Source: CAYRZL01 sp964428795 (GTDB lineage: Bacteria; Bacillota; Clostridia; Lachnospirales; Lachnospiraceae). Taken from it: a stretch of DNA of 19,713 nucleotides. Made by a program: the position numbers and the translations under genes. The stretch lies in NCBI GenBank assembly GCA_964428795.1, contig CAYRZL010000052.1, positions 1 to 19,713 of the forward strand, in the 5' to 3' direction. This document shows, piece after piece, positions 1-6,536 of the stretch. How positions within the stretch are numbered: position 1 is the first letter of the stretch; every line of letters starts with the position of its first letter. The notes under the pieces were generated by a model, which was given only the letters and a program-made list of their open reading frames with translations, was not told where the DNA came from and ran no database searches.

Positions 1-663
1 ACATGGAAGGTTGTAAACGGAAAAGCAACAGCATCGGAGAGTATTAAATATGTGAAAGTAACAGACAGCAGTTCTCCGCTTTACGGAAAGACGCTGAAGC
101 TTTACTATGACAAAAACGGAAATCTGCTCCAGGATGTGACAGGTAAGTATACCGGAAGCCGTACCTATGAGATTTATATCAACAAGACAAAGAACATGGT
201 TACTGTCTATACAAAAGATGGTGACTATTATGTGCCGGTAAAATGTTTTGTCTGCTCTACCGGTGGAAGCAATACACCGAATGGTACATATTATACACCG
301 GCTAAATACAGGTGGCATGAGCTGATGGGACCATGCTGGGGACAGTGGTGTACGAGAATCACTACTAACGGCGTCCTGTTCCACTCTGTATTTTATAATA
401 GTTATAATAACAATAATGCGTTGAGCGTGAGCGCGTACAACAAGCTGGGAACCACGGCGTCTCATGGATGTGTGCGTCTGACAGCAGGTGATGCGAAATG
501 GATCTATGATAACTGTGCATTAAAGACCAAGGTTGTTATTTACAGCAGCAGCGGATATGAGCCTCTGACTAAGCCATCCGCATACAAATTGTCCAGCAGC
601 CATACATGGGATCCGACAGATCCGAATATGTATTATAAATGCCAGCAGCGTGGCTGTCACTAA
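1..663 (+). CDS. L,D-transpeptidase (YkuD), C-terminal part, 5' truncated
   Basis: The reading frame is open from base 1 and ends at TAA 661-663, giving 220 visible residues; the true start lies outside the window. The fragment carries a YkuD catalytic domain. The signature SHGCVRL places the catalytic Cys at codon 157 of the fragment (bases 469-471), with the supporting His two residues before it. A further conserved His lies in LFHSVFYN. YkuD enzymes form 3-3 cross-links in peptidoglycan, or attach proteins to it, outside the membrane. The missing N-terminus would be expected to hold a signal peptide or anchor plus repeats; the first visible residues (WKVVNGKA) may be the end of such a repeat. 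A short Ser/Lys-rich tail with two Cys follows the domain. A hairpin terminator comes right after the gene, so it is transcribed apart from the next operon. The family call is firm; the substrate is unknown. Confidence 0.9.
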   Translation, partial: TWKVVNGKATASESIKYVKVTDSSSPLYGKTLKLYYDKNGNLLQDVTGKYTGSRTYEIYINKTKNMVTVYTKDGDYYVPVKCFVCSTGGSNTPNGTYYTPAKYRWHELMGPCWGQWCTRITTNGVLFHSVFYNSYNNNNALSVSAYNKLGTTASHGCVRLTAGDAKWIYDNCALKTKVVIYSSSGYEPLTKPSAYKLSSSHTWDPTDPNMYYKCQQRGCH

Positions 664-684
664 TTAAATATGAATCAAAATAAG

Positions 685-731
685 GAAATTCCTGTGCGGT
701 TGAGTAAACCTCACAGGAATTTCTTATTGTT
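685..731 (+). terminator. Intrinsic terminator after the YkuD gene
   Basis: A perfect 12-bp stem (685-696 with 712-723) is followed by a T-rich tract (TTATTGTTTTATT). Inside the loop, GGTT 698-701 can pair with AACC 707-710, lengthening the hairpin after one mismatch. It lies 21 bases after the stop codon and separates the transpeptidase from the operon that follows. Confidence 0.85.
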
Positions 732-776
732 TTATTAAGATTGAGGATTTTTCCCCAAAAATGATGTTTTTAAAAG

Positions 777-782
777 TATAAT
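777..782 (+). promoter_or_regulatory. Candidate -10 box (TATAAT) for the dlt-like operon
   Basis: A perfect TATAAT lies 63 bases upstream of the first gene of the dlt-like operon and downstream of the preceding terminator, so a promoter is expected here. No good -35 hexamer sits 16-18 bases upstream (that stretch reads TTCCCCAAAAA). The promoter may therefore need an activator or another sigma factor, or the match may be chance. The transcript would have a leader of roughly 55-60 bases. Confidence 0.4.
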
Positions 783-791
783 AGGGTTGAT

Positions 792-810
792 AAGGAGGTA
801 AACGGTAAAC
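792..810 (+). promoter_or_regulatory. Orphan strong Shine-Dalgarno and tandem GGTAAAC in the operon leader
   Basis: AAGGAGG at 792-798 is a near-perfect ribosome binding site, but no ATG, GTG or TTG follows at usable distance. It overlaps a tandem heptamer GGTAAAC (797-803 and 804-810), and the second copy runs into GTTCAC, giving an imperfect palindrome GTAAAC-GTTCAC. The real binding site of the first gene is the weaker GAGG at 834-837. This could be an operator, a standby ribosome site or a remnant; nothing here decides between them. Confidence 0.3.
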
Positions 811-845
811 GTTCACAGCATTTACAAACTTAGCGAGGTAAAAGA

Positions 846-2345
846 ATGAAGAATGTGCTTGAATGGCTGGAGATAACAGCCGGACGGCTGCCGGAAAAGA
901 AAGCGTTTCTGGATTTGAAAAATGAGATTTCCTTTCAGGAAATCCTGCAGAGAGCAAAAGCAATCGGCACTGCATTGGCAAAGCAAAATCTGAACAATAC
1001 ACCGATTCCGGTATTTTCCGGAAGAAATGTGTATACACCTTCTGTATTTTGGGGAGTTGTATATAGCGGGCAGGCTTATGTGCCCATTGATTCAAAATTA
1101 CCAAAGATGAGGATACAGAAGATTCTGACGCAGCTTGATCCTGCAGTGATCCTGGCGGATGCGGAAAGCTATGATACTGTGAAAGAACTGGCAGGGGAAA
1201 AACAGATTCTTGTGGCGGAAGAATTGCTTCAGACAGAAGCAGATCAGACGCTGCTGGATCAGATCCGTTCTGATATGGTAGAGACAGATCCCCTGTATGT
1301 GATCTATACATCAGGCTCTACCGGAAATCCGAAAGGGGTTATGACATCCCATCACTCTCTGATGTGCTATATCAATGCATATGCAAAGGTTATGGGAATA
1401 GAAGAGGATGATCGTTTGGGCAATCAGTCCCCGTTAGACTATATTGCAGCGATCCGCGATATGTATCTTCCATTGAAATATGGCTGTTCCACCGTGATCA
1501 TTCCAAAGGAATATTTTATGGAGCCGAATATATTGTTCGGATGTATGAATGAGCAGCAGGTGACATCCGTAGGATGGAGTGTTTCGGCATTTACCATCGC
1601 ATTGTCTTTGGGTGCGTTTGAGGAGGTAGGACTCACAACCTTGAAAAAAGTATGTTTTTCCGGTTCTGTGATGCCTGCAAAATGTCTGAAGGTATGGCAG
1701 GAGAATCTGCCGGATACAAGATTTGTGAATCAGTACGGACCTACGGAAGCCACTGCGTCCTGTACCTACTATGTGGTGGATCATATCGTATCAGAGGATG
1801 AGATCCTTCCAATTGGCAGAGCATATGAGAATTATCGTGTCTTTATTCTGAATGACCGGAATGAAGAAGCTGCCATAGGAGAACTCGGTGAGATCTGTGT
1901 CAGCGGTCCCTGTCTGGCTCTCGGTTACTATCGGGATACGGAGCGGACCAGCGCAGCATTTATGCAGCATCCGGGGAATGACTGTTACAGAGAGCTGATC
2001 TACCGTACCGGAGATATCGGCCTGCAAAGAGAGAACGGTATGCTGGAGTTTCATGGACGTAAGGATCGTCAGATCAAACATATGGGACATCGTGTGGAGC
2101 TGGATGAGATTGAATATGCGGCAAATCAGCTTCCGGAAGTGAAGGAGAGCTGCTGTATTTATCAGAAGGAAAACGAAAAACTTCATCTGTTTTACCAAGG
2201 AAATATTGCAAAGCGTGATCTGTTGCTGAGGCTGCGGGAGGTTTTGCCGGGATTTATGGTTCCGAGAAAGGTGCGGCAGATGGTCGAGCTTCCAAAGCTG
2301 CCCAATGGGAAAATTGATATCAATAGATTGAAAGAGGAGATATAA
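846..2345 (+). CDS. DltA-like amino acid adenylating enzyme (carrier protein ligase)
   Basis: A 499-residue stand-alone adenylation enzyme of the ANL superfamily, close in length to D-alanine--carrier protein ligase DltA. It would activate an amino acid with ATP and load it on the phosphopantetheine arm of the carrier encoded 2 bases downstream. Visible core motifs are the P-loop YTSGSTGNPKG (154-164), NQYGPTEAT (295-303), YRTGD (386-390), the hinge GRKDRQIKHMGHR (404-416) and the C-terminal catalytic Lys489 in NGKID. Asp198 in SPLDYIAAIRDMY is the candidate contact for the substrate amino group, but the spacing there differs from the usual FDxS pattern of DltA. The ATG has GAGG at 834-837, 8 bases upstream. 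The enzyme is cytosolic, with no signal or membrane segment. It is first in an operon with carrier, PLP enzyme, MBOAT and SGNH protein. The reaction type is secure; the amino acid used is unknown and need not be D-alanine. Confidence 0.9.
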   Translation: MKNVLEWLEITAGRLPEKKAFLDLKNEISFQEILQRAKAIGTALAKQNLNNTPIPVFSGRNVYTPSVFWGVVYSGQAYVPIDSKLPKMRIQKILTQLDPAVILADAESYDTVKELAGEKQILVAEELLQTEADQTLLDQIRSDMVETDPLYVIYTSGSTGNPKGVMTSHHSLMCYINAYAKVMGIEEDDRLGNQSPLDYIAAIRDMYLPLKYGCSTVIIPKEYFMEPNILFGCMNEQQVTSVGWSVSAFTIALSLGAFEEVGLTTLKKVCFSGSVMPAKCLKVWQENLPDTRFVNQYGPTEATASCTYYVVDHIVSEDEILPIGRAYENYRVFILNDRNEEAAIGELGEICVSGPCLALGYYRDTERTSAAFMQHPGNDCYRELIYRTGDIGLQRENGMLEFHGRKDRQIKHMGHRVELDEIEYAANQLPEVKESCCIYQKENEKLHLFYQGNIAKRDLLLRLREVLPGFMVPRKVRQMVELPKLPNGKIDINRLKEEI

Positions 2346-2347
2346 AA

Positions 2348-2578
2348 ATGAGAGACACAATTTTAGAAATTTTGAATGATTTAAGACCGGATGTGGATTT
2401 TGAGAGTGAGACAGCATTGATCACAAAGGGAATTTTAGAGTCCTTTGATATTGTTTCTTTGGTATCTGAATTGTCAGATGAGTTTGATATAACGATCCGT
2501 CCAAAGGATCTGATTCCGGATAATTTTAATTCTCTGGATGCAATGTGTGAACTGGTAGAACGTCTGACAGAGGAGTAA
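2348..2578 (+). CDS. DltC-like acyl/aminoacyl carrier protein
   Basis: A 76-residue acidic four-helix carrier protein. The motif GILESFDIV puts the phosphopantetheine-bearing serine at Ser32; the LxSF form is typical of DltC-type D-alanyl carriers rather than fatty-acid ACP (which has DSL). It would hold the amino acid activated by the upstream enzyme as a thioester and present it to the MBOAT. The start is 2 bases after the ligase stop, with AGGAG at 2335-2339 inside the end of the ligase gene, so the two are probably translationally coupled. A 4'-phosphopantetheinyl transferase must be supplied from elsewhere. In classical dlt operons this gene follows dltB; here it directly follows the ligase. 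Confidence 0.9.
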   Translation: MRDTILEILNDLRPDVDFESETALITKGILESFDIVSLVSELSDEFDITIRPKDLIPDNFNSLDAMCELVERLTEE

Positions 2579-2581
2579 ATC

Positions 2582-3781
2582 ATGTGGAAATCTGAGCTTA
2601 AAAAGCCTTGTTCTCCGGCATATATATTTGATGCTGATGCGTTCGCTGACCGATGCAGGCGTGTGAAAGCCGCGATCGGTGATGTCCCGTTGACATATTC
2701 TATCAAAGCAAATCCATTTCTTTTGCATTGTCTGCCGGAGGAGATCGCACATGTGGAAGTGTGCAGTCCGGGCGAACTGGCGATTTGCAAAGCATTAAAG
2801 GTGGATCCGGAATCTATCATTTATTCCGGAGTGACAAAAGAACAGTGTGATGTGGAACAGGCGGTTTCCTATGATGTTGGGATTCTGACCGCAGAGAGCA
2901 TTCTGCATGTGGAATTGGAAAATCAGGCTGTTCTGAAATTTGGAAAAGAAAAGAAGAAGGTTATCCTGCGCCTTACCAGCGGAAACCAGTTCGGTATGTC
3001 TGTGAGTGATATAGAATCTCTGATCGCCAACAGGGAGCAGTATGAGGGTCTGGAATTTTATGGGATTCATCATTATTCCGGAACACAGAAGAAGATGCGT
3101 CAGATTAAAAAGGATTTGCAGCGTTTGGATGCGTTGTTGCAGGAGTTAAAAGCGAAGTATGATTTTCAGGCACAGCTAATAGAGTATGGACCTGGTCTTG
3201 GTGTAGACTATTTTGAAGCGCCCTATGAGGAAGCGGATATGCAGATTTTGTCGGAGACAGTGCCGGAGATTATGGAATTTGCGAAAACATATCCGTTGGG
3301 GATTGAAATGGGACGTTTTCTCGCAGCACCCTGCGGAAATTATCTGACACAGATCAAAGACAGGAAGGAAAACAGTGAGACTAATTATCTGATCTGTGAC
3401 GGAGGGATCCATCATCTGAAATATCATGGGCAGACCATGGCGATGCAGGTACCGCCCATCGAGGTATATCAGGATGTAAGTGATGTGATGCAGGCAGAAC
3501 CGGTTCAGGTGCCGGAGGATAACCGCATTCCATATATGATCTGCGGAAGTCTCTGCACGGTAGCGGATGTACTGGTGCGCGAGGCAGAGCTTGCTCCGGT
3601 GACGATCGGTGATTATCTGCTGTTCGGACGCTGCGGCGCCTACTCTGTGACAGAGGGAACTACTCTGTTTTTGTCCCGAACCATGCCGCAGATATATCTC
3701 TATGCAAAGGAAAAAGGGTATCTGCTTGTCAGGGATTTTATTGAGTCAAGTCAGTTGAATATGTCAGGTGATAAAGTATGA
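2582..3781 (+). CDS. Fold-type III PLP-dependent decarboxylase-like enzyme (DapDC/ODC family)
   Basis: A 399-residue enzyme with an N-terminal PLP-binding TIM barrel and a C-terminal beta domain, as in diaminopimelate, lysine, ornithine or arginine decarboxylases of this fold. The PLP lysine is Lys42 in YSIKANPF. Other signatures are EVCSPGEL (about 60-67), GIHHYSGTQ (barrel His), EYGPGLGV and EMGRF (phosphate and pyridine contacts). At the dimer interface, GSLCTVADV holds Cys325 and Asp329, matching the CxxxD of active decarboxylases, and GRCGAYS lies near the end. All key residues look intact. GAGGAG near 2571-2576 gives the binding site, and the end overlaps the MBOAT start by ATGA. Its place between a carrier protein and a DltB-like MBOAT is unusual. 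It may make the amino acid that the ligase loads, or act on the carrier-bound aminoacyl group. Racemisation is a less likely alternative, because the Cys/Asp pair points to decarboxylation. The substrate cannot be read from the sequence. Confidence 0.87.
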   Translation: MWKSELKKPCSPAYIFDADAFADRCRRVKAAIGDVPLTYSIKANPFLLHCLPEEIAHVEVCSPGELAICKALKVDPESIIYSGVTKEQCDVEQAVSYDVGILTAESILHVELENQAVLKFGKEKKKVILRLTSGNQFGMSVSDIESLIANREQYEGLEFYGIHHYSGTQKKMRQIKKDLQRLDALLQELKAKYDFQAQLIEYGPGLGVDYFEAPYEEADMQILSETVPEIMEFAKTYPLGIEMGRFLAAPCGNYLTQIKDRKENSETNYLICDGGIHHLKYHGQTMAMQVPPIEVYQDVSDVMQAEPVQVPEDNRIPYMICGSLCTVADVLVREAELAPVTIGDYLLFGRCGAYSVTEGTTLFLSRTMPQIYLYAKEKGYLLVRDFIESSQLNMSGDKV

Positions 3782-5382
3782 GTTTGATTTCTTTACAGTT
3801 TGCCATTTTTGTGTTGGTGGCAGTTGTAGTTTATTATTTGTTTCCAAAAAAATACCGCTGGGTGGTGCTGCTTGTTGCCAGCTATGCGTATTATCTGATC
3901 ATTTGTAACAAGTATATTATTTATATGCTGGTTACAACGGTAAGCACATACCTGGGAGCCCGGGCAGTGGAAGCCGGTTATCAGAAACAGACACAGGTAT
4001 TAAAGGCGCATAAAGGTGAATGGAGCAGGGAAGAGCGCAAAGCATATAAGAACAAAGTCACAAATAAATGTCGTGGTATTATGATAGCGGTATTGTTGCT
4101 GAATTTTGGTATTCTGGGCATTTTGAAATATTCCGGTTTTGCGGTAAGTGTGGTGGCATCCGTTGCCGGTCTGTTTGGCGGTCATATACAGTTTCCTGAC
4201 ATGGGATTTTTGCTTCCTCTGGGAATCTCTTTTTATACCTTCCAGACGATGGGATACATGATCGATGTATATCAGGAGAAAGTGGCAGCGGAAAAGAATA
4301 TTGCAAAATTTGCGTTGTTTGTATCCTTTTTCCCGCAGATCATACAGGGTCCCATTGCCATGTATGACGATCTGGCACATCAGCTTTATGAGCCTCATAC
4401 CTTTCAGTTCCGAAATCTGAAGAACGGTGCGGCGCTGATCTTGTGGGGTATTTTCAAAAAGATGGTAATTGCAGACCGGGCGGTGGCGGTGATCAATCTG
4501 GTTACTGCTGATTCCGATGCTTTTTCCGGCACGTTTATTCTGTTTGCGGCTTTGTTGTATGCCCTGCAGTTATATGCAGATTTTTCCGGTGGAATCGATA
4601 TTGTACGCGGAATTGGTGAGATTTTTGGTATTCAGATGGCAGAAAACTTCAGACGTCCTTATTTTTCAAAGTCTCTGACGGAGTACTGGCATCGTTGGCA
4701 TATAACCCTTGGTAACTGGGTGAGAAATTATGTATTCTACCCATTGTCCATTTCCAAGCGCTTTTTGAATATGGGAAAATGGATGCAGAAGCATTGCGGA
4801 AAACATCTTGCGAAGGTAATTCCCACCAGTCTGGCGTCACTGATCACATTTTTGATCATCGGTATCTGGCACGGGGCAAATGGCAAATATGTGGCATTTG
4901 GTCTGTGGAACGGTATTGTTATCATGCTGATCGAGATATGTCGTCCGTTTAATGAGAAGGTTGGAAATGCGCTGCGCGTAAACCGGGAAGGAAAGTTGTA
5001 TCAACTGGCAGCTATCATATGGACGTTTATTCTTGTGCTGGTTGGATACTATTTTGATATTGCACAGAGCTTTCGGGATGCAGTTCATATGCTGGTCCGT
5101 TCTGTGACGGATCTTCATATATCGGATATCCATAATATTGCCTGCATCAAACCGGCAGGACTGGACAAGTATGATTATGGTTTGATACTGCTCGGGACAG
5201 TCGTTATATTTATTGTTTCAGTGATCCAGGAGCGTACAGGCCGCAATATGCGGGACATTCTCTGGCAGAAGAGACAGGTGACCCAGTGGGGAGTTTTATT
5301 GATTGGAATGGTTGTCATTCTGACCTTTGGATATTATGGTCCCCATATGACGCCTGCAGATTTTGTTTATATGCAGTTCTAG
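3778..5382 (+). CDS. DltB-like MBOAT-family O-acyltransferase
   Basis: A 534-residue polytopic membrane protein of the MBOAT family. Hydrophobic segments run through both halves. The family core is ALQLYADFSGGIDI, then EYWHRWHITLGNW (His305, His308) and the conserved IGIWHGANGKY with His365, the probable catalytic histidine. In DltB the protein docks the carrier and passes its aminoacyl group through a transmembrane funnel to the outside; a stand-alone carrier gene two genes upstream makes the same role likely here. It is longer than typical DltB (about 400 residues) because of an N-terminal hydrophilic loop near 65-100 and extra C-terminal helices, so it may be nearer the wider AlgI/PatA group of MBOATs. 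The start overlaps the decarboxylase stop (ATGA). Catalysis is well supported; the acceptor is unknown and could be teichoic acid, lipoteichoic acid or another surface polysaccharide. Confidence 0.9.
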   Translation: MSLISLQFAIFVLVAVVVYYLFPKKYRWVVLLVASYAYYLIICNKYIIYMLVTTVSTYLGARAVEAGYQKQTQVLKAHKGEWSREERKAYKNKVTNKCRGIMIAVLLLNFGILGILKYSGFAVSVVASVAGLFGGHIQFPDMGFLLPLGISFYTFQTMGYMIDVYQEKVAAEKNIAKFALFVSFFPQIIQGPIAMYDDLAHQLYEPHTFQFRNLKNGAALILWGIFKKMVIADRAVAVINLVTADSDAFSGTFILFAALLYALQLYADFSGGIDIVRGIGEIFGIQMAENFRRPYFSKSLTEYWHRWHITLGNWVRNYVFYPLSISKRFLNMGKWMQKHCGKHLAKVIPTSLASLITFLIIGIWHGANGKYVAFGLWNGIVIMLIEICRPFNEKVGNALRVNREGKLYQLAAIIWTFILVLVGYYFDIAQSFRDAVHMLVRSVTDLHISDIHNIACIKPAGLDKYDYGLILLGTVVIFIVSVIQERTGRNMRDILWQKRQVTQWGVLLIGMVVILTFGYYGPHMTPADFVYMQF

Positions 5383-5399
5383 GGCGAGGAGAGTGCATA

Positions 5400-6503
5400 A
5401 TGAAAAAGAAAACTGTAAAGTTGATCGTATTTTTAGCGGTTGCGCTGGTTATTTTTCTCGGACTATCAGAGATCTCAAAGAATTCCAGCCGCACGAGTAT
5501 ATCCAGTTTAAAGGGTATTTATACGGAACCGGAAAATTCCCTGGATGTTGTTTTGATCGGGGCGAGTGAAATTTACGCGGATTATTCCCCGACGGAGGCG
5601 TGGAAAGAGTATGGATTTACTTCTTATGATTATGCCACTGCCGGTATCCCGGGTAATTTGTACAAGTCCATGTTAAAAGAAGCGCTGCGTGAGCAGGATC
5701 CCAGGCTGGTTGTGTTTGAGGTAAATGGTTTTTGTTATAGTGATAAATATTATACGGAGAGCAGTGGAAATGTACACACATACATTGATAATATGAAAAT
5801 ATCAAAAAACTGGGTGGAGACGATAAAAGAGGTGATTCCGGAGGATGAGCAGAGTGAGTATTTCTTTCCAATATCTACCTATCATGACAACTGGAAGCAT
5901 CCAAAGGGCAGTGTAAAGAGTGTAATTGCAAAGACACTGATAAAAGTAAATAACCGTTCCAACCTGAAGGGCTATGCAACCTTTTCCGGAACGAGGAAAA
6001 AGGGAAAACTGAAGAAGGATAAGGGCATTATGCTGACGGATCTCAGCAGAAAATACCTGAACGAATTGTGCCAGGCCTGCCGGGAGGAAGGCGTGGAGAA
6101 CGTTCTGTTCGTGCGTTTTCCTCATCTGAGAGAGCCTGAGGATCCGAATGTATATACGGAAATGGATGAGATCGTAAGTTCTTATGGATTTGACTTCCTG
6201 AATCTGACGGATTATAATGAACTTGGATTGGATAAAGATACTGATTTTTACAATTCGGATCACATGAACTATTATGGCATGAAGAAATTTACCACATATT
6301 TTTCTGATTATCTGGTTTCAAACTATGACCTTCCTGCGGAGCATAACAAGAAAGTGGAGAAATACTGGGCTTCCTGTACGGAAAAAGCAGACGAGATTTT
6401 CAGACAATGTGAGGAGGATTTCGAAAAGGGAGAGATCAGGCATTATATAGAAATATCCTGTTATCATCGGCCAAACCTTCGGAAAGAAGTACCGGAACGG
6501 TAA
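5400..6503 (+). CDS. Membrane-anchored SGNH/DltD-like protein
   Basis: A 367-residue protein with one N-terminal signal-anchor (KLIVFLAVALVIFLGL) and an extracytoplasmic SGNH-type domain. VVLIGASEIY holds the probable nucleophile Ser56, and FYNSDHMNYYG near the end holds His288 with Asp287 next to it. The usual DxxH aspartate position is Asn285, so the identity of the acidic triad member is uncertain. DltD and AlgJ/AlgX proteins partner with an MBOAT to carry the acyl group to, or recognise, the extracellular acceptor, and the gene order here fits that role. An upstream extension of the frame reaches into the MBOAT gene, but the ATG at 5400 has GCGAGGAG (5384-5391) at good distance and starts directly with the Lys-rich signal-anchor, so I chose it. 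The 17-base gap to the MBOAT gene suggests co-transcription. Sequence similarity to true DltD looks remote; the function is inferred. Confidence 0.78.
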   Translation: MKKKTVKLIVFLAVALVIFLGLSEISKNSSRTSISSLKGIYTEPENSLDVVLIGASEIYADYSPTEAWKEYGFTSYDYATAGIPGNLYKSMLKEALREQDPRLVVFEVNGFCYSDKYYTESSGNVHTYIDNMKISKNWVETIKEVIPEDEQSEYFFPISTYHDNWKHPKGSVKSVIAKTLIKVNNRSNLKGYATFSGTRKKGKLKKDKGIMLTDLSRKYLNELCQACREEGVENVLFVRFPHLREPEDPNVYTEMDEIVSSYGFDFLNLTDYNELGLDKDTDFYNSDHMNYYGMKKFTTYFSDYLVSNYDLPAEHNKKVEKYWASCTEKADEIFRQCEEDFEKGEIRHYIEISCYHRPNLRKEVPER

Positions 6504-6536
6504 ATTTCAGACTGTTTTTTTGTGAGGATGTTATAT

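Noticed and set aside
846..5382. Plain annotation of the operon as dltA-dltC-dltB for D-alanylation of teichoic acid
   Set aside because: The families match, but gene order, the extra PLP enzyme, the changed A4 motif and the larger MBOAT make the substrate uncertain, so dlt symbols were not assigned.
6490..6521. Small TACCG-GAA-CGGTA hairpin followed by a T run between the SGNH gene and the protease gene, as a terminator
   Set aside because: The stem is only 5 bp and the T run begins about a dozen bases after it, so it does not fit an intrinsic terminator. It might cause weak attenuation at most.
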